A stretch of DNA of 45,418 bases from the NCBI GenBank assembly GCA_964527585.1, contig CAZGPE010000011.1:1-45418 (forward strand), written 5' to 3'. Within the stretch, counting starts at the first letter, position 1. Each line of letters opens with the position of its first letter. Shown here one piece after another: positions 24,796 to 33,114 of the stretch. The translations under genes and the position numbers were made by a program. Source of the stretch: Fimenecus sp964527585. GTDB taxonomy: Bacteria; Bacillota; Clostridia; Oscillospirales; Acutalibacteraceae. The notes beneath the pieces are model-generated. The model saw only the letters and a list, made by a program, of their open reading frames with translations, made no database searches and was not told the DNA's origin.

Positions 24796-26460
24796 TCAGA
24801 ATTTATTTATTATTGCTCCCTTGTCGGCAGAGCTTACCATCTGAGCGTATCTTGCGATATAACCCTTAAGATTTTCTTTCTTCTTTATAGGCATTGTTTT
24901 TTTACGCTCTTCGATTTCCGAATTGTCAACTTTAAGTTCGATTGTATATTCGGGAATATTGATTGAAATTATATCTCCGTCTTTAACATAAGCGATGAGT
25001 CCTCCGCTTACGGCTTCGGGAGAAACATGACCGATTGAAGCACCTCTTGTAGCTCCGGAGAAGCGTCCGTCGGTAATAAGGGCTACATCCTTGTCAAGTC
25101 CCATACCGGCAATTGCGGAAGTCGGGGAAAGCATTTCTCTCATTCCGGGACCGCCTGCGGGACCTTCATAACGGATAACAACAACATCGCCTTTAACGAT
25201 TTTACCCGCATAAATCGCCGCAATCGCTTCTTCTTCACTCTCAAACACTTTTGCCGGTCCTTCATGAACAAGCATTTCGGGTGCAACCGCACTGCGTTTT
25301 ACAACACAGCCGTCGGGAGCGAGATTTCCTTTAAGAACGGCTATTCCGCCGGTTTTTGTATAAGGATTGTCGATTGTTCTGATAACTTCGGGATTTCTGT
25401 TAACAGCATTTTCAATGTTTTCTTTCATCGTTTTGCCCGTGCAGGTCATAACCGAAGTGTCAATCGCTCCGATTTTTTCAAGTTCTTTAAGCACGGCATA
25501 AACACCGCCCGCTTCGTTGAGGTCTTCCATATAAGTCGGACCCGCAGGCGCAAGGTGGCAAAGATTCGGCGTTTTCTCGCTTATTTCATTTGCCATATCA
25601 AGACTGAACTCGACACCGCATTCATTTGCTATTGCAGGTAAATGAAGCATACTGTTAGTCGAACATCCCAAAGCCATATCGGCGGTTATCGCATTTCTGA
25701 TTGCCGCCTTTGTCATAATATCTCTGGGACGGATATTCTTTTTAACAAGGTCCATAACCTGCATACCTGCGTGTTTTGCGAGTTCGATTCTCTGTGAATA
25801 AACAGCGGGAATTGTTCCGTTACCACGCAAGCCCATACCGAGAACTTCCGTAAGGCAGTTCATTGAGTTTGCGGTATACATACCCGAACACGATCCACAG
25901 GTCGGACAGGTATTTTCTTCGCATACGCAAAGTTGCTTTTCGTCGATTTTGCCTGCCGTATATGCGCCGACGGCTTCAAACATACTTGAAAGACTTGTTT
26001 TCTTTCCGTCGACTCTTCCCGCAAGCATAGGACCGCCGCTGACAAACACGGTCGGTATATTAAGTCTTGCGGCAGCCATCAAAAGTCCGGGAACATTTTT
26101 ATCACAGTTGGGAACCATTACAAGTCCGTCAAATCCGTGAGCCATAACCATAGCTTCGGTCGAGTCTGCGATAAGGTCTCTTGTAACGAGAGAATATTTC
26201 ATTCCCGTATGTCCCATTGCTATTCCATCGCATACGGCAATCGCAGGGAACACAATCGGTGTACCGCCCGCCATCGCAACGCCGAGTTTTACGGCGTCTA
26301 CGATTTTGTCAATATTCATATGTCCGGGAACTATCTCATTATAGGAACTGACAATGCCTATCATAGGACGCTGTTGTTCTTCGTTGGTAAGTCCGAGAGC
26401 ATGATAAAGAGAACGGTGCGGAGCGTTCTGAAATCCGTTAACGATAGTATCTTTTATCAT
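24796..26460 (-). CDS. ilvD: Dihydroxy-acid dehydratase IlvD
   Basis: The 554-residue iron-sulfur enzyme that dehydrates 2,3-dihydroxyisovalerate and 2,3-dihydroxy-3-methylvalerate to the keto acids of valine and isoleucine. Cluster cysteines are visible in VPNCDKNVPGLLMA and CPTCGSCSGMYTANSMNC. The C-terminal catalytic region has ALITDGRFSGATRG followed by GHVSPEA. The start MIKDTIVNGFQ fits the family. RBS AAAGAGTG is moderate. It lies 21 bases after ilvC. Confidence 0.98.
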   Translation of the reverse strand: MIKDTIVNGFQNAPHRSLYHALGLTNEEQQRPMIGIVSSYNEIVPGHMNIDKIVDAVKLGVAMAGGTPIVFPAIAVCDGIAMGHTGMKYSLVTRDLIADSTEAMVMAHGFDGLVMVPNCDKNVPGLLMAAARLNIPTVFVSGGPMLAGRVDGKKTSLSSMFEAVGAYTAGKIDEKQLCVCEENTCPTCGSCSGMYTANSMNCLTEVLGMGLRGNGTIPAVYSQRIELAKHAGMQVMDLVKKNIRPRDIMTKAAIRNAITADMALGCSTNSMLHLPAIANECGVEFSLDMANEISEKTPNLCHLAPAGPTYMEDLNEAGGVYAVLKELEKIGAIDTSVMTCTGKTMKENIENAVNRNPEVIRTIDNPYTKTGGIAVLKGNLAPDGCVVKRSAVAPEMLVHEGPAKVFESEEEAIAAIYAGKIVKGDVVVIRYEGPAGGPGMREMLSPTSAIAGMGLDKDVALITDGRFSGATRGASIGHVSPEAVSGGLIAYVKDGDIISINIPEYTIELKVDNSEIEERKKTMPIKKKENLKGYIARYAQMVSSADKGAIINKF

Positions 26461-26481
26461 TGTGATTTCACTCTTTCCAAA

Positions 26482-27498
26482 TTAGTTATTGATAAGTTTA
26501 TCCTCATCGCTCCAGCTATACAACTTACGGATTTCAGCACCGACTTTTTCCGACGGATGCTCTGAAGCGAGTTTACGCATAGCATTGAAATGAACCTGAG
26601 AACCTGCATTTGACATATCGAGAAGGAAGTCTTTTGCAAATGTACCGTCCTGAATGTCGGCAAGAACTTTCTTCATCGCTTTCTTAGTCTCTTCTGTAAT
26701 GATCTTCGGTCCGGTGATATAATCGCCGTATTCAGCAGTATTTGAAATCGAATATCTCATTCCCGCAAAACCGCTCTGATAAATAAGGTCAACGATAAGT
26801 TTCATTTCGTGGATACACTCAAAGTATGCGTTTCTCGGATCGTAACCTGCTTCAACAAGAGTTTCGAAACCTGCCTGCATAAGAGCGCAAACGCCGCCGC
26901 AAAGAACTGCCTGTTCACCGAAAAGGTCTGTCTCGGTTTCGGTTCTGAATGTTGTTTCAAGAACGCCGGCACGGGCACCGCCTATACCGAGAGCGTAAGC
27001 AAGACCGATTTCAAGAGCATCGCCTGTTGCATCCTGCTCAACGGCAACAAGACAGGGAACACCCTTGCCTGCCTGATACTCACTGCGTACAGTGTGGCCG
27101 GGGCCTTTGGGAGCGATCATAATTACATTGACATTTTTCGGAGGTTTAATGCATCCGAAATGGATGTTGAATCCGTGTGCGAAAGCAAGTGTTTTGCCTT
27201 CTGTAAGGTTGGGTTCAATGCTTTCTTTATAAAGAGCAGCCTGCTTTTCATCGTTGATAAGAATCATAATGATGTCGGCGTTCTTTGCCGCATCGGCAGC
27301 TGTCATAACTTTAAGGCCCTGAGCCTCGGCTTTTGCCCAGCTCTTGCTTCCTTCATAAAGACCTACGATAACATCAACGCCTGAATCTTTAAGGTTCAAT
27401 GCATGAGCGTGGCCCTGCGAACCGTAGCCGATAATAGCAACTGTTTTCCCGTTAAGTTTTGCAAGATTGCAATCCTGCTGATAGTAAATGTTCTGCAT
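26482..27498 (-). CDS. ilvC: Ketol-acid reductoisomerase IlvC (class I)
   Basis: The 338-residue class I enzyme that isomerises and reduces 2-acetolactate or 2-aceto-2-hydroxybutyrate, using Mg2+ and NAD(P)H. The Rossmann motif is IIGYGSQGHAHALNLKDSG (residues 22-40), and the C-terminal knotted domain has the Mg2+-binding DLFGEQAVLCGG and the helix containing CIHEMKLIVDLI. RBS AAAGGAG is good. The 60-base gap after ilvN contains a weak hairpin (TAGCGT/ACGCTA) and an AT-rich stretch that could hold a weak internal promoter; neither is convincing. Confidence 0.98.
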   Translation of the reverse strand: MQNIYYQQDCNLAKLNGKTVAIIGYGSQGHAHALNLKDSGVDVIVGLYEGSKSWAKAEAQGLKVMTAADAAKNADIIMILINDEKQAALYKESIEPNLTEGKTLAFAHGFNIHFGCIKPPKNVNVIMIAPKGPGHTVRSEYQAGKGVPCLVAVEQDATGDALEIGLAYALGIGGARAGVLETTFRTETETDLFGEQAVLCGGVCALMQAGFETLVEAGYDPRNAYFECIHEMKLIVDLIYQSGFAGMRYSISNTAEYGDYITGPKIITEETKKAMKKVLADIQDGTFAKDFLLDMSNAGSQVHFNAMRKLASEHPSEKVGAEIRKLYSWSDEDKLINN

Positions 27499-27558
27499 AA
27501 TAATTTACTCCTTTATATTAAAAATATTATTTCATAGCGTATACGACGCTAAAGTCGG

Positions 27559-28047
27559 TTAAATAGAGTTTGTTCCCCGTTCAATAGCCACAACACCGGT
27601 ACGGCACATTTCGATTATTCCGATACTTGCCATAATTTCGATGAAAGCATTTATTTTCGAAGGGTCGCCTGTAACTTCAATGCTTATAGTGTTAAGAGTG
27701 TAATCGAGAATTTTTCCTTTATACACTTCCGTTGCCGCAAGGATTTCACTTCTTGTCTGAGGCGTGCTTTTAACTTTTATAAGCATAAGTTCTTTTTCAA
27801 AAGAAGCTTCGGGAGTTAAAAGTTTTACCTTTTTTATGTTGTGAAGTTTTCTAAGCTGATTAACAAGCTGTTCACGGGCATATTCGTCGCCGTGGAGAGT
27901 AATCGTAATTCTCGAATAGTTTGAGTCATCGGTCTCACCGACGGTAAGAGAATCAATATTAAATCCCTTACGCATAAACAGACCGCAAACTCTTGTAAGA
28001 ACGCCGTATTTATTCTCGACATACATCGCAATAACAAATCTGTCCAT
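27559..28047 (-). CDS. ilvN: Acetolactate synthase small subunit IlvN
   Basis: The 162-residue regulatory subunit of acetohydroxyacid synthase, which stimulates IlvB and mediates feedback inhibition, usually by valine. The N-terminal ACT domain has the pattern ENKYGVLTRVCGLFMRKGFNIDSLTVG (split at GVLTRV and RKGFNIDSL), and the C-terminal half matches the second ALS_ss domain, including EVTGDPSKI. It begins two bases after the ilvB stop with GAGGAGG as RBS inside the end of ilvB, so the two are coupled. Confidence 0.97.
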   Translation of the reverse strand: MDRFVIAMYVENKYGVLTRVCGLFMRKGFNIDSLTVGETDDSNYSRITITLHGDEYAREQLVNQLRKLHNIKKVKLLTPEASFEKELMLIKVKSTPQTRSEILAATEVYKGKILDYTLNTISIEVTGDPSKINAFIEIMASIGIIEMCRTGVVAIERGTNSI

Positions 28048-28049
28048 TA

Positions 28050-29750
28050 TTAGTCCTCCTCAACCTTAGTAATCATATCGTCAATTGATCCTCCGGGCGG
28101 AAGCATGGGAAGAACAAATTCGTCCATATCAATAAGAGTGTCGATAAGATAAGGTCCGTTGTGATTCATACCCTTTTCGAACGCTTTTTCGAACTCTTCG
28201 ATTGTTGATACTCTTTCGCCCTCTAAACCGAACGCCTGAGCAAGTTTGACAAAATCGGTTTTTCTGTCAAGGACGGTATTTGAATAACGCTTGTCGAAGA
28301 ACAGTGTCTGCCACTGACGAACCATACCGAGAACACCGTTATTAAGAAGTACAATAACTATCGGTGAATTGTAAGTAACGGCAGTTGCAAGTTCGTTGAG
28401 GTTCATACCGAAACTTCCGTCTCCCGTAATAAGTACGGTTTTGTCTCCCGTTGCAGCAGCCGCTCCGATCGCCGCTCCGAGACCGTAACCCATTGTACCG
28501 AGTCCGCCGCTTGAAGCAAAGCGTCTCTTCTGTTCGAAATCAACATACTGCGCAGCCCACATCTGATGCTGTCCGACATCGGTTGCGATTATAGTTGACT
28601 TATCTTTTATTTTGTTGATAACATCGAATATTTTCTTCGGTGTCATCGCACCGTTTGAAGCGTTTTCGGCTTCAAGAATAATTCTGTTTTCTTCTTCGAC
28701 AAGAGACTTGACAAGGTCTCCCCATTCTTTATGTTCGGCTTTATCACAACGCTGAGCAATTCGATCAAACGAAGAAATTATATCGCCTACAAGGCCGACA
28801 TCAACCTTTATGTTTTTGTTGATTTCGGAAAGATCGACATCAAGCTGAATTATTTTTGCGCCTTTAGCGTACTTTGCGGTGTTACCTGTTGCTCTGTCGC
28901 TGAAACGGACACCTATACCGATTACAAGGTCGGCTTCTTTGTTTGCCATTGAAGAAGCATAATGTCCGTGCATTCCTTCCATACCGAGAAAACGCTCAAA
29001 GGAATTGGGCATTGCCGAAAGTCCCATAAAGGTACATCCGATATAAGCATCAATCTTTTCGGCAAAAGCCATAATACTCTTTGTCATTCCGAGACCTGCG
29101 GCGCCGCCGCCGATATATATGTAAGGTCTTTTCGCTTTATTTATAAGTTTTACAGCTTTTTCGACATCACTGTCATCTGCAATCTTAAGCGGAGAATAAT
29201 CGACAACACCTTGAGGTTCGAATTCGCACAATGCTTGCTGAACATCTTTCGGCACATCAATAAGCACCGGTCCGGGTCTTCCCGATTTGGCAATTCTGAA
29301 CGCTTCACGGATTGTATCGGCAAGTTCGTTTACATCGGTTACAAAATAATTGTGTTTTGTAATCGGCAAAGTTATGCCCATAATATTGATTTCCTGGAAA
29401 CTGTCTTTACCGATAAGCGAAGTGGGAACATTTCCCGTAATCGCAACCATCGGAATAGAGTCAAGCATTGCGGTCGCTATTCCCGTAACGAGATTTGTCG
29501 CACCGGGACCGGAAGTTGCGATAACAACACCGACTTTTCCCGTTACTCTCGAATAACCGTCTGCGGCATGGGAAGCACCCTGTTCGTGAGCGGTTAAAAT
29601 ATGGTTAATTCTGTCGCTCGCTTTATAAAGTTCATCGTAAATATTGAGAACTTGTCCTCCGGGATAACCGAAAACATCGGTTACGCCCTGCTCAATCAAA
29701 GTTTCGATTATGATTTTAGAACCCGTCATCATTTCAGCCTTGTTTTCCAT
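28050..29750 (-). CDS. ilvB: Acetolactate synthase large subunit IlvB
   Basis: The 566-residue thiamine-diphosphate enzyme that makes 2-acetolactate from two pyruvates, or 2-aceto-2-hydroxybutyrate from pyruvate and 2-ketobutyrate. The ThDP-activating Glu is E56 in TAHEQGA; the N-terminus has the GYPGG motif; the ThDP/Mg2+ motif GDGSFGMNLNELATA is in the C-terminal domain, followed by IVIVLLNNGVLGMVRQWQ. The size and the following ilvN mark the anabolic, FAD-containing type rather than catabolic AlsS. RBS GGAGG. It is the first gene behind the T-box leader. Confidence 0.98.
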   Translation of the reverse strand: MENKAEMMTGSKIIIETLIEQGVTDVFGYPGGQVLNIYDELYKASDRINHILTAHEQGASHAADGYSRVTGKVGVVIATSGPGATNLVTGIATAMLDSIPMVAITGNVPTSLIGKDSFQEINIMGITLPITKHNYFVTDVNELADTIREAFRIAKSGRPGPVLIDVPKDVQQALCEFEPQGVVDYSPLKIADDSDVEKAVKLINKAKRPYIYIGGGAAGLGMTKSIMAFAEKIDAYIGCTFMGLSAMPNSFERFLGMEGMHGHYASSMANKEADLVIGIGVRFSDRATGNTAKYAKGAKIIQLDVDLSEINKNIKVDVGLVGDIISSFDRIAQRCDKAEHKEWGDLVKSLVEEENRIILEAENASNGAMTPKKIFDVINKIKDKSTIIATDVGQHQMWAAQYVDFEQKRRFASSGGLGTMGYGLGAAIGAAAATGDKTVLITGDGSFGMNLNELATAVTYNSPIVIVLLNNGVLGMVRQWQTLFFDKRYSNTVLDRKTDFVKLAQAFGLEGERVSTIEEFEKAFEKGMNHNGPYLIDTLIDMDEFVLPMLPPGGSIDDMITKVEED

Positions 29751-29783
29751 AATTCCTCCGTATACTTAAATAATAAAACAAAA

Positions 29784-29814
29784 CGCCTCTTTAAGCCTTC
29801 AGCTTAAAGAGGCG
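29784..29814 (-). terminator. T-box regulated terminator before ilvB
   Basis: On the minus strand CGCCTCTTTAAGCT pairs with GGCTTAAAGAGGCG around a small loop and is followed by TTTTGTTTT. It directly follows the T-box antiterminator element, so it is the conditional terminator of the riboswitch; its end is about 30 bases before the ilvB start. Confidence 0.92.
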
Positions 29815-30048
29815 AAGAACTCAATAAAAAATTCTCCGTGGTACCACTCTTTTTCTTTTCTTAAAGAAAAGCACTCAACGAAATAACGCACGCTCTGTAA
29901 CGGGAGCATCCCGATTGCAATTACTTTCCGTTAAAGGATTTTACGGCAACGGTTCAAAGGCGAGTTCAACCGATTTCTTTATGTCTTGCAGCACCCGACA
30001 ATTCTCTGAAAAGAAATTTTAAGTCTACTACTCCTCATCTTTACCTTT
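29784..30048 (-). ncRNA. T-box riboswitch, likely leucine-specific
   Basis: The minus-strand leader has the T-box antiterminator signature AGAGTGGTACCACGG (29834-29850), a Stem I apical element GGGTGCTGCAAG (29985-29996), an upstream GAGGAGTAGTA segment typical of the Stem I base, and a terminator at 29784-29814. Uncharged tRNA binds by its anticodon to the specifier loop and by its CCA end to the antiterminator bulge, letting transcription continue. In the segment after the Stem I 3' arm the sequence GAACTCG offers CTC (29962-29964) as specifier, a leucine codon, as in the Bacillus ilv-leu leader; the exact register is inferred by eye. It controls the twelve-gene ilv-leu unit. Confidence 0.93.
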
Positions 30049-30053
30049 AGTAT

Positions 30054-30082
30054 ATTTTAGTCGTTTTTTCGTATATTGTCAA
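30054..30082 (-). promoter_or_regulatory. Promoter of the ilv-leu operon
   Basis: On the minus strand, perfect TTGACA (30077-30082), a 17-base spacer and TAAAAT (30054-30059). Transcription would begin near 30047, just upstream of the T-box Stem I. Confidence 0.85.
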
Positions 30083-30181
30083 ACAATATTTTACCCTAAA
30101 ACGCTTTTTTATATAAATTAGTCTATAACGCAGTCTAATAATGCATTAAAATCGGCAAAACAACTAATAAATAAAGCAAAA

Positions 30182-30205
30182 CCCCGTTCCGAAAAAAGAA
30201 CGGGG
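30182..30205 (-). terminator. Terminator after uraA
   Basis: CCCCGTTC (30182-30189) and GAACGGGG (30198-30205) form the stem, extended by flanking bases; on the minus strand it is followed by TTTT. It lies 26 bases after the uraA stop. The stretch 30083-30180 between it and the ilv promoter shows no further feature. Confidence 0.88.
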
Positions 30206-30231
30206 CGGTTTTATAACATTAAAAGCACAAA

Positions 30232-31593
30232 TTATTCGGCTTTTGTTTCGGCTGTTTCGCCTTTTTTACCGAGAATAAGGTTGGTTATGATACCGAGGAT
30301 AAGAGCGCAGGCAACTTCGGTAAGAGTTACCTGTCCGATTTTAAGTGCCATACCGCCGATACCTGCGATAAGAATTACAGATACAACAAAGAGGTTTCTG
30401 TTTTCTCCGAGGTCAACACCCTGAATCATTTTAAGTCCGCTTACTGCGATAAATCCGTAAAGTGTAATACAAACTCCGCCCATTACACATGAAGGAATTG
30501 TAGAAAGGAATGCTACGAACGGACCGAAGAAAGAAATAACGATAGCCATAATCGCAGTTGCGAGAATTGTGATTACGGAAGCGTTTCCGGTAATTGCAAC
30601 ACAGCCTACCGACTCGCCGTATGTAGTATTCGGACATCCGCCGAAAACAGCACCTACCATTGAGCCTACACCGTCTCCGAGAAGTGTTCTGTGAAGTCCG
30701 GGCTCTTTGAGAAGATCCTGATCAATAATCGAAGAGAGGTTTTTATGGTCTGCGATATGCTCGGCAAATACAACAAAAGCAACCGGAACATACGCTACGG
30801 CAACCGTTGCGATATATTTTCCGTCAACAGCACTGAACCCTTTCATCGCCGTAAGGAAAGTCATATCGGGAACCGCAAAGAATTTCATATCGTTAAAGAT
30901 GCTGAAATCAATAATTACAAGCGCATCGTTGCCTGTTTTAATTCCGATTACGGTAAATACGGTCGCAACAATATAGCCTGCGAGAATACCGATAATAAAC
31001 GGAATAAGTTTTGCCATTTTCTTACCGAATACGGAGCAAACCATTACAACGATAAGAGTTACAAGAGCGCATATAAGACATACCCATGTGTGAGCTGTCA
31101 TTACATAAGCCGAACCGTCTTCCGACAAAGCACCTGCAAGAGAATCGCTGACTGCGTTTCCGGCAAGAGAAAGACCGATAATCGCAACAGTCGGTCCGAT
31201 AACAACGGCGGGCATAAGTTTATCAATCCATGCAACACCAGCTACTTTTACTACGATTGCGATCACTACATAAACAAGTCCTGCGAAAGCCGCACCGATA
31301 AGAAGACCCGCATAACCCGCTTCAACGGAAACAGCTCCTGCGAAAGCCGCAAACATCGAACCGAGAAAAGCGAAAGAAGAACCGAGGAAAACCGGACTTC
31401 TGAATTTTGTGAAAAGAAGATAAACGATTGTACCGACGCCCGCACCCATAAGTGCTGCCGACTGGCTCATACCGTTACCTACGATTGAGGGTACTGCGAT
31501 TGTTGCCGCAAGAATTGCAAGCAACTGCTGAAAAGCGAACACGATAAGCTGTCCGAATTTCGGCTTGTCTTTAATGTTGTAAACGAGATTCAT
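30232..31593 (-). CDS. uraA: Uracil permease (NCS2 family)
   Basis: A 453-residue nucleobase:cation symporter-2 protein with about fourteen membrane helices, importing uracil with H+. The N-terminal FAFQQLLAILAATIAVP, the helix 3 region SSFAFLGSMF and the helix 10 region CPNTTYGESVG with the conserved Glu for base binding are typical of UraA/PyrP. RBS AGGAGG. It starts 26 bases after pyrR, and the pyrR leader would control both. NCS2 also includes xanthine and urate carriers; the pyrR partner makes uracil the likely substrate. Confidence 0.93.
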   Translation of the reverse strand: MNLVYNIKDKPKFGQLIVFAFQQLLAILAATIAVPSIVGNGMSQSAALMGAGVGTIVYLLFTKFRSPVFLGSSFAFLGSMFAAFAGAVSVEAGYAGLLIGAAFAGLVYVVIAIVVKVAGVAWIDKLMPAVVIGPTVAIIGLSLAGNAVSDSLAGALSEDGSAYVMTAHTWVCLICALVTLIVVMVCSVFGKKMAKLIPFIIGILAGYIVATVFTVIGIKTGNDALVIIDFSIFNDMKFFAVPDMTFLTAMKGFSAVDGKYIATVAVAYVPVAFVVFAEHIADHKNLSSIIDQDLLKEPGLHRTLLGDGVGSMVGAVFGGCPNTTYGESVGCVAITGNASVITILATAIMAIVISFFGPFVAFLSTIPSCVMGGVCITLYGFIAVSGLKMIQGVDLGENRNLFVVSVILIAGIGGMALKIGQVTLTEVACALILGIITNLILGKKGETAETKAE

Positions 31594-31619
31594 TTTTATT
31601 CCTCCTAATATTTTACGGC

Positions 31620-32165
31620 TTACGCCTTATTTCCTTTTTTCGACAGCACAACTTCCGTTACACCGTCAATTTCGTCAACCCTGACATTGATAAATTCCTC
31701 TTTCGATGTAGGTATATTCTTACCTACATAATTTGCATAAATCGGAAGTTCTCTATGTCCCCTGTCAACCATAACCGCAAGTTGAATTACGGAGGGTCTG
31801 CCCAAGGCGATTATCGCTTCCATTGCCGCACGGGCGGTTCTTCCGGTATAAAGAACATCGTCGACAAGAACTATTGATTTATCGTTCACATCAAATCCGA
31901 TAACCGTTTTGTTAAGATGAGGTGCCTGATATTCCTGACTTAAATCATCACGGTAAAGCGTGATGTCGAGTTCTCCGAGTTCAACTTTCAAATCGGAAAA
32001 TTTTTCGATATTCTCCTTTATGAGTTTGGCAAGCGGAACTCCACGCCTTCTTATCCCGACAATGTAAACGGTATCAACATGAGTGTTTTGTTCTATTATC
32101 TCATGCGAAAGTCTCGCAATCGCACGCAGCATCGCTTGAGAATCGACAATAACCTTATCTTCCAC
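31620..32165 (-). CDS. pyrR: PyrR pyrimidine attenuator / uracil phosphoribosyltransferase
   Basis: A 181-residue PyrR, which binds pyr mRNA when UMP is abundant and promotes termination, and also has uracil phosphoribosyltransferase activity. The PRPP-binding loop is IVLVDDVLYTGRTARAA (about 98-114); IVGIRRRGVPLA and ELDITLYRDDLS are family signatures. Start chosen as GTG at 32163-32165: GGAGG is six bases upstream and the protein then begins (V)EDKVIVDSQ, matching the family N-terminus. A longer in-frame ATG at 32267 would translate through the leader terminator and has no good RBS. It has its own promoter and a leader with alternative hairpins. Confidence 0.94.
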   Translation of the reverse strand: MEDKVIVDSQAMLRAIARLSHEIIEQNTHVDTVYIVGIRRRGVPLAKLIKENIEKFSDLKVELGELDITLYRDDLSQEYQAPHLNKTVIGFDVNDKSIVLVDDVLYTGRTARAAMEAIIALGRPSVIQLAVMVDRGHRELPIYANYVGKNIPTSKEEFINVRVDEIDGVTEVVLSKKGNKA

Positions 32166-32194
32166 ACCGCACCTCCGAAATTTATTTTTGCAAT

Positions 32195-32270
32195 AAAAAA
32201 TACCTTGTCGGAATACGACAAGGCACACAAATACACCGTTTTGTTTTTTGCTTTTCCTTGTCGGCATCCC
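32195..32270 (-). promoter_or_regulatory. pyrR leader attenuator (terminator/antiterminator)
   Basis: On the minus strand the leader contains CGACAAGG, then CCTTGTCG, then CGACAAGG (forward positions 32256-32263, 32216-32223 and 32203-32210). Segments 2 and 3 form a terminator with loop TATTC followed by TATTTTTT. Segment 1, extended as GGGATGCCGACAAGG, can pair instead with segment 2 (and TATTCC) as an antiterminator. A hairpin of TCGGT/GCCGA (loop ACGGGAT) could hold segment 1 as anti-antiterminator. The usual PyrR-binding loop with an AGAGAGG-like core was not found. Confidence 0.75.
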
Positions 32271-32303
32271 GTACCGAATTAAAGGTAAACATTTATCTTT
32301 AAT

Positions 32304-32332
32304 ATAATATCACACAAAACTTGTCTTGTAAA
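32304..32332 (-). promoter_or_regulatory. Promoter of pyrR-uraA
   Basis: On the minus strand TTTACA (32327-32332), a 17-base spacer and TATTAT (32304-32309). Start of transcription near 32297 would give a leader of about 130 bases. Confidence 0.75.
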
Positions 32333-32393
32333 CATTTTTTTACAAATTCAGACCTTTTTTCTCTTAAAAAAATCGCATATTTTTTTAATGTGT

Positions 32394-32422
32394 TTGACAA
32401 ACCGATTTCGCATAGTTATAAT
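32394..32422 (+). promoter_or_regulatory. Consensus sigma-A promoter of plsY
   Basis: TTGACA (32394-32399), exactly 17 bases, then TATAAT (32417-32422): a perfect match to the sigma-A consensus. It is divergent from the pyrR promoter, 61 bases away. Confidence 0.9.
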
Positions 32423-32457
32423 AAAAAACACATTACTAATTTATTCGGAGAAATTAA

Positions 32458-33102
32458 ATGATTCGCTATTTATTATCGGCTCTTACAGGCTATATTCTCG
32501 GCTCGCTGAGTTTCGGAATTATAGTATCGAAATTAAAATATAAAAAAGACATCAGAGATTACGGTTCAAACAACGCCGGGATGACAAACACAGCAAGAAC
32601 TTTCGGAAAAAAAGCGGCGGCCGTTGTCTTTATCGGAGATTTTCTTAAACCGATTTTAGCCTGCATTATCGCCGTTTTTCTTATTTCAAACGGAACAGAC
32701 AAAGCCGCTTTCGGTTACATCGCAGGAACAAGTGCGATATTAGGTCATATATTTCCGATATTTTTTCAGTTTCGAGGCGGAAAAGGTGTCGCTTCCATGT
32801 TCGGCGTGAGTGCGCTTATGTGCCCTGCTTCGATTCCGATACTTGCCGTCGTTTTCTTCTTAACGCTCTCGGTGTCGAAAACGGTATCGCTTTCATCAAT
32901 GATTTCCGCCGTATTCGTTCCGGTTGTTACATTTATTATATATAAATATTTTGATTTCCTTATACCGACAGTCTTTTCGGGCAATTGGTTAATTCCGACA
33001 GTTTGCACGGCACTTACCGCCGTAACGGTTATCTTTATGCACCGTTCCAACATCGGCAGGCTTTTGCGTGGAGAGGAAAGAAAAATCGGCAAAAACAAAT
33101 AA
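32458..33102 (+). CDS. plsY: Glycerol-3-phosphate acyltransferase PlsY
   Basis: A 214-residue membrane enzyme that moves an acyl group from acyl-phosphate to glycerol-3-phosphate, the first step of phospholipid synthesis in most Gram-positive bacteria. Conserved motifs: GSLSFGIIVSKL with the following DIRDYGSNNAGMTNTAR (motif 1), HIFPIFFQFRGGKGVAS (motif 2) and the late HRSNIGRLLRGEE (motif 3). Five membrane helices fit the family. RBS CGGAGA precedes the ATG. It leads a two-gene plus-strand unit with an aldose-epimerase-like gene. Confidence 0.96.
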   Translation: MIRYLLSALTGYILGSLSFGIIVSKLKYKKDIRDYGSNNAGMTNTARTFGKKAAAVVFIGDFLKPILACIIAVFLISNGTDKAAFGYIAGTSAILGHIFPIFFQFRGGKGVASMFGVSALMCPASIPILAVVFFLTLSVSKTVSLSSMISAVFVPVVTFIIYKYFDFLIPTVFSGNWLIPTVCTALTAVTVIFMHRSNIGRLLRGEERKIGKNK

Positions 33103-33114
33103 GAGGGTATTAAA

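Noticed and set aside
27499..27558. A terminator between ilvN and ilvC
   Set aside because: Only a six-base-pair hairpin is found and the following sequence is not a T-run, so it is unlikely to stop transcription.
28962..29597. A 211-codon plus-strand frame inside ilvB
   Set aside because: Antisense to a well-supported gene, without promoter or RBS.
30691..31488. A 265-codon open frame on the plus strand
   Set aside because: It is antisense to uraA; the Asn/Arg/Lys-rich translation reflects the complement of membrane-protein codons and matches no family.
32166..32267. A 34-residue N-terminal extension of PyrR
   Set aside because: It would be translated through the leader terminator and lacks a good RBS; the family N-terminus begins at the GTG with GGAGG.
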